Assembly (NCBI GenBank): GCA_002803225.1
Contig: NXFV01001782.1
Span: 1 to 64,000 of the forward strand
DNA from: Gamarada debralockiae
Taxonomy: Eukaryota; Ascomycota; Leotiomycetes; Helotiales; Hyphodiscaceae
Direction of reading: 5' to 3'
Length of the DNA stretch: 64,000 nt
In this document: positions 10,014 through 21,782 of the stretch, in pieces
How the letters are laid out: the number at the start of each line of letters is the position of its first letter
How positions within the stretch are numbered: position 1 is the stretch's first letter
Notes under the pieces: model-generated
What the model was told of the DNA's origin: nothing
The model's input: the letters and a program-made list of their open reading frames with translations, nothing else
Databases searched by the model: none
Made by a program: the position numbers and the translations under genes

Positions 10014-11416
10014 TCAACCAGCAGCTATCTCCTCTTTCTCATTCTCCCACTCCCCCTTATCCTCCATCTCCTCGTTCAACTCCATCTCTCCATCGCCCTC
10101 CAGACCCTCACTATCCCACTCATCAATATCCATTTCATCATCGTCTTCCTCATCTCCCTTAGCACCAAGACCCTTAGCCTTCCGCTTCTTCTCAACATTC
10201 TCTTTCTGTATCCGTTTCCGCGCTTCTTTCTCTTGTCGCCTCTTCTCCCACACCTTATCCATTTCCTTGATTTCCTCCTTAGTCTTGTGGATGTATTCGT
10301 GCCACATGATCTTCCCGCTACAGACTCCTTCCTCAACTTTCGTCATACGGAGCTTCATTCGAGGGCCAAGTTCCACTAGCTTGACGGCCTTCTTCTCAAC
10401 ACCAGTCCTTGGACCCCGATCCCTGCCGTCTTTGGGTCTGTCTTTCTGTCGTTTCGACAGAACTTTCTTTGTCCTAGTTTCCACCACCTCAACCTCTGCA
10501 TCTGTATCCACCTCACTACCACTCGTAGCATCAGTCATATAACCTTCTCCATCGCCACCGATCATGTAATCCGCAATATCCTCCAGCTTTCCAAGATTTG
10601 GCAGTCCTCCCTTCTTATTCTTTGCTGAATTCTGGGAATGTAAAAGTTTCTCGGCAGCATTCAATCTACGTAAAGGCTTTGAAAGACCTGTCGATTTTGT
10701 GATAATAGCGTAGTGCCGTAAATTTATGGTATAAGTTCCATCATCTCCATCTTTTGTAAGTTCGCGATTCAGGAGCATCACTCTTCGGATCGAGGAAAGT
10801 GGTGTAGTCTGTGGCGAGATGGGTGGGAAGAGTGATTGGAAGATAGTTGTTGTCAGAGATTCGAGATGCCTGGGAACCTTATTCGCCGAGTCGTTTTCGG
10901 AAGGGGGAGAGGTGAAATTATTCATAACGAGCTGTAGCAATTAGCAGATGTTCAATTCCCCTTCATTAAGAGACAAACTAAAGGTGGACTCAGAAACTCC
11001 TTTCCCCCACCCTTCGGATGCTTCAACGCCTTCCTAACATCCTTACACAACGAGTATTTCTCCACATGAAAATGCAACGTAGGACCTCTCGGCGTAAGCG
11101 CAAGTCTCATATTCGTATTCCCGCTCTCTGATCTCGAAAACAGCATAAGATGACTGACACCCAGCGGACCCGCCATTGTAAGGTAATCCTTCAATCGATT
11201 TGACCTTCGTTCCTTCAATCGCGAAGCTGTTCCAGGCTCCATCATCGAGCGTACATCCTTCACCAACTGGCTCACACTGGGTCCTACTTCTCCAGCTCCA
11301 ATCCGAATCACCATACTTTTCGGTGCGCGCGAGATTTGATTGACCGGCACTGCTTTGCCGGCAGGTCCATTGTTGGCGCCGACATGAGTACGCTTTTTCG
11401 TTCTTCTTCGTGCCAT
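10014..11416 (-). CDS. SSF1: Brix-domain ribosome biogenesis protein SSF1/Peter Pan
   Basis: Exons 11416-10979 and 10931-10014, joined over a 47-bp GT-AG intron with a CTAAT branch site, give 451 residues. The protein starts with a basic MARRRTKKRTHVG. It carries the Brix fold across the junction, with RKALKHPKGGGKEFL and SPPLLVMNNFT spanning the splice site exactly as in SSF1/Ppan proteins. The C-terminal third is a highly charged, Lys/Arg- then Glu/Asp-rich coiled tail. SSF1 acts in the nucleolus in 60S pre-ribosome assembly and 27S rRNA processing (family knowledge). The start lies 188 bp from the divergent RRP3 start, so the two ribosome biogenesis genes may share a promoter. No damage is seen. 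Confidence is high. Confidence 0.95.
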
Positions 11417-11604
11417 TTTGGTGGTATTTAATGGTGTTGTATGACCGTATGAGGTTTCGCAGAAAAGTCGAGCTCAGAAATAATTTCGAGGCTGGAATCG
11501 GATCAGCCAATCGGAGGTCGGCGTCCGATGAGCTGATTTTTTTTTTCCATTTCCTCAACTGGCGTTGGAATCTCCCACTTCACAAGGATAATTTCACAGC
11601 CAAG
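11417..11604. promoter_or_regulatory. shared divergent promoter, SSF1/RRP3
   Basis: Only 188 bp separate the two start codons, both of nucleolar rRNA-processing factors. A T9-CC tract near 11538-11547 is the one conspicuous element; T tracts commonly exclude nucleosomes at such promoters. Co-regulation is inferred from layout. Confidence 0.6.
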
Positions 11605-13120
11605 ATGTCGTCAGTTAAGAGGAGAAAGATCGAGGAGGATAGCTCTTCAGCGCCTGTCATGACCAAGAAGAAACCGAAGACAGTACCACCTGCGCCAGAA
11701 ACAACTTCAGCCTCGCCAGAGCCTGCTGCTCAACCGACCTTAAAAGAAACGACAGCCAGCGATGCAGAACCGCAGAACGATGTGCCTGCCCAGAAGTCAT
11801 TCAAAGATCTGGTATTTTGCTCATTCAATCAGGTCAAAACATAGCTAATATTTGCAGGGCATCGTCGATTCATTATGCGACGCCTGTATAGCCTTGGGTT
11901 ACAAGAACCCAACCCCAATCCAAGAACAATCCATACCTCTGGCATTACAAGGCCGGGATCTAATAGGTCTTGCGGAAACTGGTAGTGGAAAGACAGCAGC
12001 CTTTGCTCTGCCAATTCTCCAAGCACTCCTCGACAAACCACAACCTCTCTTCGGACTCGTCCTTGCCCCAACTCGAGAACTTGCATACCAGATATCGCAA
12101 GCCTTCGAGGCACTTGGATCACTCATATCCGTACGATGTGCGGTCATAGTTGGAGGAATGGACCATACCACACAAGCCATTGCATTAGGAAAGAAGCCGC
12201 ATATAATTGTCGCAACTCCTGGTCGATTGATGGATCACTTGGAAAACACAAAAGGTTTCTCACTACGATCTCTCAAATACCTGGTGATGGATGAAGCCGA
12301 CCGACTTCTCGATCTCGATTTCGGGCAGATCATCGATAATATCCTCAAAGTTATTCCTCGCGAGCGACGCACATACCTCTTCTCCGCGACAATGAGTTCC
12401 AAGGTCGAAAGTCTGCAAAGAGCAAGCTTGAAGGACCCTCTCCGAGTCTCTGTAAGCAGCAACAAATACCAGACGGTCTCTACACTTCTCCAAACCTTTA
12501 TTTTCATCCCTCATATACATAAGGATACCTACCTTGTCTACCTTGTCAACAGCTTCACGGGTCATTCCACTATCATTTTCACCAGAACAGTCAATGATAC
12601 GCAGCGATTGGCTATTCTTCTGCGAACGCTCGGCTTCGGTGCCATTCCTCTTCATGGCCAACTTTCACAATCTGCCCGTCTGGGAGCACTGAACAAGTTC
12701 AAAGCCGGCTCTCGAGATATCTTGGTGGCAACAGACGTTGCAGCACGTGGTCTTGATATTCCGTCCGTGGACTTGGTGCTCAATTACGACGTACCTTCTG
12801 ACAGCAAGACCTACATTCATCGTGTGGGTCGTACTGCACGAGCTGGAAAGGCTGGCAATGCAATCAGTATGGTGACACAGTATGATGTGGAAATCTGGAA
12901 GCGAATAGAGGCAGCTTTGGGGAAGCAATTGGAAGAATACCCGACGGAGAAGGATGAGGTTATGATGTTCAAGACGAGAGTGGACGAGGCGCAAAGACAT
13001 GCTGTGAAGGAGATGAAGAATTTGCATGAGGATAGAGGGAAGAAGGGTGCAGTCTTGAAAGGAAGGAGACCTAAGGGAGGTAAGAGGGATCGTTCAGAGA
13101 TGGATAGAGAGGAGGGATAG
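11605..13120 (+). CDS. RRP3: DEAD-box ATP-dependent rRNA helicase RRP3 (DDX47)
   Basis: Exons 11605-11811 and 11858-13120 (46-bp intron) give 489 residues. After a 70-residue Lys/Pro/Thr-rich leader come the helicase motifs in order: Q motif [13 protein letters not shown], motif I AETGSGKT (108-115), Ia PTRELA, Ib TPGR, DEAD (214-217), SAT (245-247), motif [11 protein letters not shown] and motif [12 protein letters not shown] (390-399). The basic tail ends [15 protein letters not shown]. Length and sequence fit RRP3/DDX47, a nucleolar helicase for 18S rRNA maturation in the SSU processome. It is divergent from SSF1 and all catalytic residues are intact. Confidence 0.96.
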
Positions 13121-13387
13121 AGAGCTTAGTTGACAATCAAAATCCTATATTGGCAACTGAATTCAAAATGAACGTAGTACATGGGATGGTTCGGAAGCGT
13201 GTCTACAGACTAAGCCAAATCTAAAATTTGAGACGGTCGTATACCACTGACTCAATTGGCGAAGCACCTCGGCACATTTATTCCCGATGCAAGTCGGCTT
13301 TATGCCCAGCCCAAAATTCTGGGGTAGCGGGGCACGACTACTTCATTTCAAGCTTCAACATCCTTTCAAACTTCACTCCCAAGCATA

Positions 13388-14946
13388 ATGGCAACGACAA
13401 TATGTGCTCGGTCGTTAATCCGAGCTTCAAGAATAATAGCACGCCCGAGTGGCTTTCCCTTGGTGTTCTACAACAGCCGACGCAGTTTGGCCGACATTGC
13501 AAATAATGACATGACGCTGCCGTTGGAGGGCATCAAGGTGTTGGATATGACGAGAGTTTTGGCTGGGGTAAGTCTCTGAGATAACTGGATTCTGGTAAAT
13601 ACTTGGAACTGATAGGGAATTATAGCCTTATTGCACGCAAATACTTGGAGATCTGGGGTATGGACAATCAATCAGATGATGGCGGGGTATATGGTTGACT
13701 GGCGAATAGAGCAGAAGTCATTAAAATCGAGCATCCCACAAAAGGAGACGATACCCGACATTGGGGACCACCATACGCAAAATATCTAGAAGGATCAGGC
13801 AAGAAAGGCGTTGGAGAGAGTGCATATTTTATTTCTGTACAGTACATACCCACCCCCACTCATCGAACATTGCTCACGTGCCCCAGGTAAACCGCAACAA
13901 GAAATCATTGGGTTTATCATTTCAGCACAAGTCCGGCGTGGAAATTCTCCATAAATTGGCTGCTGAAAGTGATATCCTCGTTGAGAACTACCTCCCTGGT
14001 ACGCTCAAGAGATATAGCATGGATTACGAAACGCTCTCTAAAATCAACCCGAAACTCATCTACGCATCTATCACTGGATACGGACAGTACGGTCCATATT
14101 CAAATCGGGCAGGGTACGACGTTATGGTTGAAGCTGAAATGGGCTTGATGCACATCACTGGTTCACGAGATGGCCCCCCTGTTAAAGTCGGTGTTGCAGT
14201 CACGGATCTGACGACGGGGCTATATACGAGTAATAGTATTATGGCCGCGCTTTTTGCGAGGGGAAGGAGTGGTAGGGGTCAGCATATTGATGTTGCGTTG
14301 AGTGATTGTCAGGTTGCGACCCTGGCGAATATGGCGAGCAGTTGTTTGATTAGCGGTGAGAAAGATCAGGGGAGGTGGGGAACTGCTCATCGTATGTATT
14401 CCTTGTCATATTGTTTTATGGATACTGACACAAGTATCAGCTTCAATTGTGCCATATCGATCATACAAAACGAAAGACGGAGACATATTATTTGGAGGCG
14501 GAAACGATCGCCTCTTCGGCATCATCTGCGATGGCCTTGGCCGCCCGGAATGGAAGAGGGACCCGAAATATGAGATTAATCCCTCGAGAGTCGCGAACCG
14601 TGAGGAACTTGATTCCTCCATCGAAGCCATCACCCAGACCAAAACTACTCAAGAATGGCTTGATATTTTCGAGGGTTCAGGATTGCCATATTCTGCTGTC
14701 AACGATGTTCAAGGTACCTTGAACCACAAGCACGTGTTGGCAAGGGGTATGGTGAAAGAGATGGATCATGAATGGGTTGGACCAATTAAGATGGTCAATA
14801 CGCCTGTGAAGTACAGTGAGAGTAAGCCGAGTATTAGAAGTGTGCCACCGGTGTTAGGACAACACACTGATGAGGTTTTGAGGGAAGTTTTGGGGTTGGA
14901 TGAGGCTGCGATAGAAAAGCTCAAAGAAGAGGGAGCTGTTAAATAG
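13388..14946 (+). CDS. family III (CaiB/BaiF) CoA-transferase, SUGCT-like
   Basis: Five exons (13388-13567, 13626-13657, 13710-13836, 13887-14391, 14441-14946) join in phase to 449 residues; the second exon is only 32 nt. The N-terminus is Arg/Ser-rich without acids, a likely mitochondrial presequence. The core begins [18 protein letters not shown] and continues with [40 protein letters not shown] and [14 protein letters not shown], all family III CoA-transferase landmarks. [13 protein letters not shown] marks the usual C-terminus. The closest known role is succinate-hydroxymethylglutarate (glutarate) CoA-transferase in mitochondria; substrate is inferred from overall resemblance, not from specific residues. 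The gene appears intact. Confidence 0.9.
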
Positions 14947-15465
14947 ATGCATATAGATGGTATAAATAGAATTAACAGTCCACAATGAAGACAAGACTCA
15001 TAAAGAAAAGCGTTTTATAGCAGTGAATCTGGAGAAATTGCAGGAAATAATAAAGTTTTGCTCATATCACATGACATTATCACGTGGACGCTAAGACGCC
15101 CCTTCATCGCATGACCGATTTTTCTGTACTCAAGACCAAACATACCTCAAGAACACTCAGACCATCTCAACTCAGGTAGCCAGTGATTCACAACATCAAA
15201 GGGAGTTTCTGCGCAGTCAATGAAACTCCATTGAGATTCCATATCACGCGTATCATACTCCCCTACGCAAGGACTCGACGCCCTCACCTTGAGCAACAGA
15301 AGCTCTATTACCTTCGGTCGATATCAAACTCGACGCGCCGAGAACCACTCTCAGTTGCAGCAACAAGTCGCTCACACGCGACACCTACGAGAGTATCAAC
15401 GACCTCCGGCGCATACCTTCATACATCTCGCTGTACACTCAACAACCCGTCCCAAGAAATCCAAA
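14947..15465. other. intergenic, PHD gene promoter
   Basis: 3' flank of the CoA-transferase and upstream region of the PHD-finger gene, with a long CT/AC-rich probable 5' leader from about 15150. No other gene seen. Confidence 0.5.
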
Positions 15466-17134
15466 ATGGATCCTCCTCAACCCCCCAAACCGAGCACTCC
15501 AGCTCCCTCAAGCTCAACGAACACTCCAATGACTGACTCCCCGCCCAAATACGTCCCCCAGTTCAGCGCAGCCACCGAAATGATCCTCAAGCGCATCAAC
15601 AGCGGTACTTCTACCTCCCTAGGCATGGGCCCCATAGGAAACACTGGCATGCTTCCAGGCTATGACGATATGCGACGCGCGGTGATGAACAGCATGAAGA
15701 CTTCGATGAACATGGAGCTCCCTACCACACCCCAAATTACAGGGCGACGCAACCAGGGCGGACGCGCAAGTGTGGGAAGCGCAAGCAGTGCAGGAGCGAC
15801 TATCGCGCCAAAGCCAGCGGCTGCAGGTACGTCTAAGACGCAGATGCAAGAATCAGCGCAGAAGAACGGCACATCGAATAAAGGTGGAAAGCGCCCAGGT
15901 GCTGGAAGACCAAAGGCAGGCGCAAAGAGGAAGAGAGCCAAGGAGAGTAGTGAGGAAAGTAGTGCGGAGTCGCTTTCAAATATGTCTGGTTTAGGAGACG
16001 AGTCGGACACAGATGATGCAGCTAGCATCACTGAGGATTTCCCGAAAGTCACGTCGTCCGGCCGCGCGATCAACAAGCCTGCTCAGTTTGTCCCGGCTGT
16101 GTCTGATACTCCCCCAAAGAAGAGAGGACCATCAAAGAAGAGTGTGGAGAATGCGCTATGCAAGAGATGCGGCAGAGGACACAGCCCGGCGAGCAACATG
16201 ATTGTCTTCTGCGACGGCTGCAATCTGGGTTGGCACCAGATGTGTCATGATCCTGCCGTCTCGGACGAAGCTGTGAAGGATGAGTCTGCAGCCTGGTTCT
16301 GCGCGGACTGTACTCGCAAGCAAGAAGCCAAGCGACGTGCAAAGAAAGCTACTCCCCCCGAACCACCAAAGCTTGTTAGCTGGCAGGGAAGAAGCGATGC
16401 TGAGGTATGTTCACCTGTCCCTGGAGAGCCGATGCTTTGAATGACACCATCAGGAACAACTACTAATGTCGCCCTCCCCCTAGAAACGCGCATACTTCTC
16501 CTCCCTCTCTCAACCGCAATTGGTGAACCTCCTCTTGCAAGCTACTACCCTACAACCCAACCTACCTCTCTTTCCTGCTGTTACAGGCGAAAAGCCACCC
16601 ATGCAAGCCTACCTTCCACCTCAATCCCCTCAACCAGCTCGCACAAATACAACCTCCTTCGCAAACTCCTCCGTCACCTTTAACCGCATAGCCGCCGCCA
16701 ACTTCCCCGCCCAACCGCCAGCTCCCTTCCCGCCTTCAGCAGCGGCAACATCAGGTCTCTTCTCCCGCGCCGAAGCCCACCCCAACGCACCCATCAACTT
16801 CATCCGCAAGATCACCCCCGGCGGCCAACGAGCTACACCACCCTCTAACGCCAGTTCGCCTTCCATCATGCAGCCACAAACATTCACAAAGACCTCCAGC
16901 GCTCCGCCAACTTTACCTCCGCAGCCAGGACCTGGTACTGTTGGAGGGGGTGACGGAGGAGATGATAGTAGAGAGAGCACGCCGGCTAGTCCACCGTATC
17001 CGAAGGCTGGCAACGGATTGATGGCGAAGTTGGGCCCGGATGATGAGGATATGGAGTGGCTTGTTGATGAGAGTGACTTCGCAGCTTTTAGTCATGTTGT
17101 TTATGATGAGCATGTGGTTGGAGGTCGACGATGA
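15466..17134 (+). CDS. PHD-finger protein
   Basis: Exons 15466-16404 and 16484-17134 (79-bp intron) give 529 residues. A single PHD finger occupies about residues 225-285: CKRCGRGHSP, then FCDGCNLGWHQMCHDP and WFCADC, with the C4-H-C3 spacing of histone-tail readers. It is preceded by a Lys/Arg-rich GKRPGAGRPKAGAKRKR patch (nuclear localisation) and an acidic Ser cluster. After the finger, KRAYFSSLSQPQLVNLLLQA is a predicted helix conserved in this fungal group, followed by Pro-rich disorder and an acidic end (DDEDMEWLVDESDFAAF). A chromatin role is inferred from the finger; the complex is unknown. The gene is intact and no other domain is seen. Confidence 0.88.
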
Positions 17135-18587
17135 ATATGAGCTGCGGAGTTATTGATTATTGAACACATTCAGTACCGACAGTTCACTAGGGGATATATT
17201 GATGGGTTCGAAAGGGATAGATGTCTTGTACGATTACAACCAATCATTGCATGGACAGATGAAGAGTGGAGGAGCTAATAATGAGCGAGATCTTGGTTGT
17301 AAGCATAGCTTTGCTCAGGAAGTGTGGAGACCGTGACGATAATGATATGACAAACGGTGCTTTTGGAGGACACATCCGCCGCCCAAGTTCGTGGGAGCTG
17401 AGCGCATCTTCATCAAGTCAGCGCTTTATTACAACGCAACAACTTGTATGTGTACATTTTCAAAAAAAGCTTCTGGCATTGCCTTTAGAGAGATAGTTCT
17501 CTCTATGTTAATACAAAACGATTGCAAGATTTTGCATTCTGTCCGAGCTTTTTATTATCACAGGTAGCATTCTTTCTAACAATACGCGCCTTGTCCGATT
17601 CGGATAACCATTGCTCATTCAATCAGACATCCTTGCGTTTTTGCCCAATTTGACGCCCCTACAAAATGCACCCCTTTACAATGCCTTTAACCCTAGAGCA
17701 TTCTTCTGGTACTTCAATGACAGCCAGAACGACTCCCTTGCGCTGAGCACCAAGTCAGCACACCATCTGCACCTTCATGCATAGTCATAAGTTGAACATT
17801 CATCCTTCCTTCTCCATGCTAACACGTACACCCTGTGCACTCACTCCTTACCTCAGATCCCACACTCTCAATGTCGAGGCCGCGATCGCTGTCGTATCTT
17901 GTATAAAGCCATCAAGCCCATCTTCCAAAAAAAATCTTCAAAGACAAGGACAAAGCCAAGACGTGTCATTAGAGGAGTGCAACTCTTTGGTGTGTTTTTT
18001 TGGGGGGGTGGGGGGGTTGATGCAGCGTTTCATGTTTTAGGAGGCGAGAGCGTGCTTAGAGTTGTGTTTGGCATGAGGCTCGTGTCTGATGTTACTGGAG
18101 TTGGAGAAATGCTATGACAGAAAAGAAAAATCAGTGATCATTGAAGTGTTGAGGAGGAGAGTGTCAACAGTAACTGAGCTGTCAACAATGAAATCTCGAT
18201 ATTTTTGATGTGGAGAGAAATTGATTTCGAAGGGTGGGTGAGCAGTGTTCGCATCCTGACATGATCCAAGGTCGAGCAGAGATGAATTGGAGTCTTTTAA
18301 TTTGCAATCATGGTCACCTAGTCACAAAGCACTTCCAACGTGTATTCCACGATAAAGATTGATTCGCAATATATACAAATAAAGTAACCATCCCAATCTA
18401 CTCATCTACCCAAAATCAAATCGCTATCCCACCATGCAAATCCAAATCCCTTTTCCTATTCCCCATTCATTCGCCACATCTACATCCTCCTCTTATCTCT
18501 TCCACTCTGAAGCCGTGACACCTGGGAAAGGAGCGAAAGCACTCTATCATACTTGTTGAGTTGAGGGCGAGCAAGACTATTGAAGGC
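17135..18587. other. intergenic region
   Basis: 1.45 kb with no recognisable gene. It contains the T7-G7-T-G7 tract (17995-18016). Several pyrimidine-rich stretches around 18400-18540 flank the 3' end of the next, minus-strand pseudogene. Confidence 0.55.
18002..18016 (+). repeat. G7TG7 homopolymer tract
   Basis: GGGGGGGTGGGGGGG follows seven T residues. Two long G runs could contribute to a G-quadruplex, though four separated runs are not present in the strict sense. It is also a likely site of sequencing or replication slippage. Confidence 0.8.
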
Positions 18588-19670
18588 CTATCCAATAGCG
18601 GTGTCGAGCAGGCTGAGCGCGCTGGTAAGACCAGTGACGATATCCTTCACCAAACCAGGGGCGGCTTGCCGGAGAGACTGGAAAGCAAAGCAGATGGTGT
18701 TGTTTCCTTCAAGGGCAGTGGCATCGTTCAAGAGACCGCCAGTCCAGTTGGTGACGTCGACGCCGGTGATGGAGAAGAAGGACTTGAGGACGTTCTGGTC
18801 GAGAATACCCCCTGGGAACTCGGCGGACTTGTTGGCCATGAATCGGTAGATGAAGGTGTAGGCGGCGGGCTGCACGACACCGGAAAAGGTCCGTTGAAGA
18901 AGTAGGGGTTATTGTCAATGGATTGCTGGAAGCGGGTTGCTCGGAATGGGGTCAAGACGCTGAGGTCGTAGTTGGCGGTGGCCGCATCTGGCTGGAGGTC
19001 GAATATCTGTTGAAATTGGTCGACGATGACCTTGTAGTCGTTATCGTACTAGTAGAGATCGGCACGGGTTGGCGAGATATCAGACTCGTACTTGTTGTTG
19101 CAGGCGGAGATACAGTCTCTAATCAAAACAGCAGGATTGGGTCCTCTGATGGACCACTTTGTAAGGTCACCATCAATGATGGCACCGTAAAGACCAAGAA
19201 TCCTCTAAATCTTTGGCCATATCGAACAGTAAGGGATGATTAATTTCTGGAATGCAAATTTTAAGACCTCTTGCTTGCCATCATAGGGTGCCGTCGATAA
19301 ATTGCTGAATCGTTGCGACTCCGTTGTGTGGCTTGTTCACCTATCAGTATTGTACCCAGATTGTGAGCACTGTGACAATTATAAGGTATCCGTGATTGGT
19401 CATGGCGTTCAAGCCTGGGCAAGGTCCAGGTCGACGCTGAGGTCGGGAGCAACGAAAGCGTACTCTCCTTGGTTTGAGACGTATTGCGCGGTGGCGTTGA
19501 AGCCAACTGCACGATGACTAGCCTGGAACTTCTCGGTGGCGCTTTAATGCTGGCCATGGCTTCTGGATCTCTCTCTGCCTTGGCGACGTACTCGGTGGCA
19601 GCAGCTGGGAAGGCAACGACCTCAGAAGTGAGGAAGGGTCATCGCCAAGGATTGCGGTTGAGTATCTCAT
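18588..19670 (-). pseudogene. chloroperoxidase-like heme peroxidase, decayed
   Basis: Minus-strand pieces in several frames assemble the order of a secreted fungal heme-thiolate (chloroperoxidase/stcC-like) peroxidase. They are a short leader from ATG 19670, FPAAATEYVAKAE, EKFQASHRAVGFNATAQYV, the heme-ligand segment PGPCPGLNAM followed by NHGY, then AIIDGDLTKWSI, PNPAVLIRDCISACNNKY, VIVDQFQQIFDLQPDA, NPYFFNGPF and QPAAYTFIYRFMANKS. Breaks are a shift after the leader, a shift before EKFQ, a shift just before the PCP motif, loss of a usable 5' splice site after NHGY, a CAG-type Gln codon turned to TAG after RADLY, and a one-T deletion at NGPF/SGVV. The C-terminal 90 residues read to a stop at 18588. 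The catalytic PCP cysteine codon itself survives. Clearly non-functional. Confidence 0.82.
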
Positions 19671-20702
19671 CTTGATGGTTTGCGAAGTCTATAGTGATCT
19701 TGATGACTGACTTCGTGGAGATGAAATGCTTGAAGAACGTTTGACTTTGAGGAAGACAAGGATTGATATATGCTTTCTCGTCCTTGGCGGTAACAAACTC
19801 ATGATTCAAGAATTATTATAATTTTGCTGATCAAATCTATGATATCAGAAACTACTGAGACACAAGTGCCCAGGAGGGAAGCCTTAAAACGCAAGCTTGG
19901 GACTCCTCCGAGACTCACCAGGAATTTTCGATTCGAGAAAGGTGAGCAGGCAAAAGATATATCTGGATTGATAGTTTAGACGGGGATATTAAGGACGGTC
20001 CGCACGGTATCAAGATCAAAAGCTTGACCTTATACCACAGGGATAATGATCGACGGGATGGCTCAGTTCGAGGCTTGCAATTTGAATTAAGTAGGTGGGG
20101 ACCGCGGTATCTTCGTCAAGATAGGTGAAATGAGGGGATGATGAAGATGGAGGCTCATCAACTGCGAGGCTTTACCATCAGATCAGTTAGGAGGACTTAC
20201 GCAGGTCCCAATACTACCTAGAGTTGAATAGAGTTTCGGTGATCGACATTCATAAAGTGGGTCTGGAGTAAGACGCCTCGGTATCGAGGTCAAATACAGG
20301 GGCGCTTGAGGGGTGGCGGGGTTTGGTTCTGAACACTGCGGAACGACTCGAACGCCTCCTGCGTCTTTTCTAACCTGTTGTTGAGGAAGGAGCATCTTCC
20401 ATGAGTGGCGGTGAGGCCTGTTTATTGGTAGTCTAATAAGTGCCGGACGCCTTCGGCTCTCGTTCGAGGATTTATGGACTCGTCGCCCGTTGGTCAGGAA
20501 AGGCAGCGAACCCTACGCCAATATTTAGTCCACTCCCTAAAAGAAATCTCAACTTCAAGGCATGAAAGCAAAGATTGTTCGGAAGCATTTTGAAATCCTC
20601 TTGAGCCGTGCTCGTGGGGGTTAAAATAATGTCCGATGCATCTCCATGGACTGATGGGGAATGACTACATGAGGGGGAATCTGAACTTCCAATGCAAATG
20701 TG
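19671..20702. other. intergenic region
   Basis: About 1 kb upstream of the peroxidase pseudogene with no recognisable coding region, RNA gene or repeat on either strand. Confidence 0.55.
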
Positions 20703-20710
20703 CCAATTGT

Positions 20711-20968
20711 CAGTGTGGAATTTGACTTGACTTGATTTGATTATTAACTCTTACTCAAATCAAATCAAGTAAATATAAACTTAAATCAAAATCAAATCAA
20801 CTCAAATCAAATCTGATTATTTACGTAAAATAATCAATTATCTTTCATTTATACTATATTATCAAATCAAATCAAATCAACTTTCGCAAATAAAAACCTA
20901 ATCAAAATCAACTCAACTCAACTCAAATAAGATCATAATTGATTAGGTTGATTTTTCGTGCCACACTG
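20711..20968. mobile_element. hAT-like MITE with TTGA/AAATC repeats
   Basis: The ends are CAGTGTGG and CCACACTG, perfect 8-bp inverted repeats. They are flanked by CCAATTGT (20703-20710) and CCAATTTT (20969-20976), an 8-bp direct duplication with one difference. Eight-base target duplications and CAGTG-type ends are features of hAT transposons. The 258-bp interior is extremely AT-rich and is built of TTGATTTGA / TCAAATCAAA units. These are in opposite orientation toward each end, so the element can fold on itself. There is no coding capacity, so it depends on a transposase elsewhere. Confidence 0.82.
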
Positions 20969-21176
20969 CCAATTTTCGATCAGGAACACTGGGCTGATGT
21001 ACGCACAAGGCCAAATCGCTTTATGGAAATTGAAAAGTCCGTCTACTTCTGCATGACTTCCATTATCTCCCAAAATATTAGAGCATGACCAGAAAGGAAT
21101 CGCGGCTGTCTTCAACAAAGCTGTCTTGGGCTCGAGTCCTGAGACTTTGAAATCGATCTCAGCAGTCGACAGCGAC

Positions 21177-21782
21177 CTATTTAGTGCCTGTCATTGGTCC
21201 ATCCTTGCTGTCCTTCCAGAACTTTGTTCCTGCGACAGAAACTTTATCCGTGACTCCTGGGATTTGGTTTCTGATGAAAAAATGATCTCCCGCCGGATTG
21301 GCCAACGCCATGCCATATCCTCCATGAGGTTCTCCCTCCTCGGTATCCCTTACACCAACCAAGAACTCCTCATCGAAAGTGCCGACAGCAAGCTCGACAA
21401 TTGTGTTGAGTTTGTGATCCGTCCAGCAAAGTGTTGAGCCACAGTTTTTGCAGAACGCTCGATAGCAGCCTGGCGACGAGTTGAATTCTGCATAAGTGGA
21501 CTTCGATAGCCAGGTCAACTCCTCTGTGGTGACAGAATGGAAGTCGTAGACGAGACAACCAGAGTTCTTACGGCATTGAGTGCACTGACACGTGTGAGGC
21601 TAGAAGATCTCTCAGCTGTCTTTCGTCCGAATTGTATGTAAGATTTTAAAACTGCATCTGAAGCCTTTGGGAGAACTTACTCCGGCCTTCCAGTCGTGGT
21701 CATGCGCAAAGTCAATCTGGTATCGCACCCCACCACACAGACATCCGCCAGTAATTGCCTTGGGAATAAGCATCTCAGACAT
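21177..21782 (-). CDS. GFA/CENP-V domain protein (carbon-sulfur lyase fold)
   Basis: Exons 21782-21681 and 21599-21177, joined over an 81-bp intron, give 174 residues, the usual size for this family. Zinc-binding signatures are complete: TGGCLCGGVRY, then HTCQCTQCRKNSG across the second exon start, and FCKNCGSTLCW. The start at 21782 (MSEM) is preferred because upstream in-frame residues lack an ATG and have no similarity. The fold is that of glutathione-dependent formaldehyde-activating enzyme (GFA) and CENP-V. Most fungal single-domain members have no proven substrate, and none is claimed here. The gene is intact and likely cytosolic. Confidence 0.9.

Noticed and set aside
10006..10542. 178-codon Ser/Leu-rich plus-strand open stretch
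   Set aside because: It is the antisense of the charged SSF1 tail; Ser/Leu/Phe richness is the mirror of Glu/Lys codons.
16630..17013. 127-codon minus-strand open stretch
   Set aside because: Gly/Ala/Val-rich mirror of the Pro-rich PHD-protein exon.
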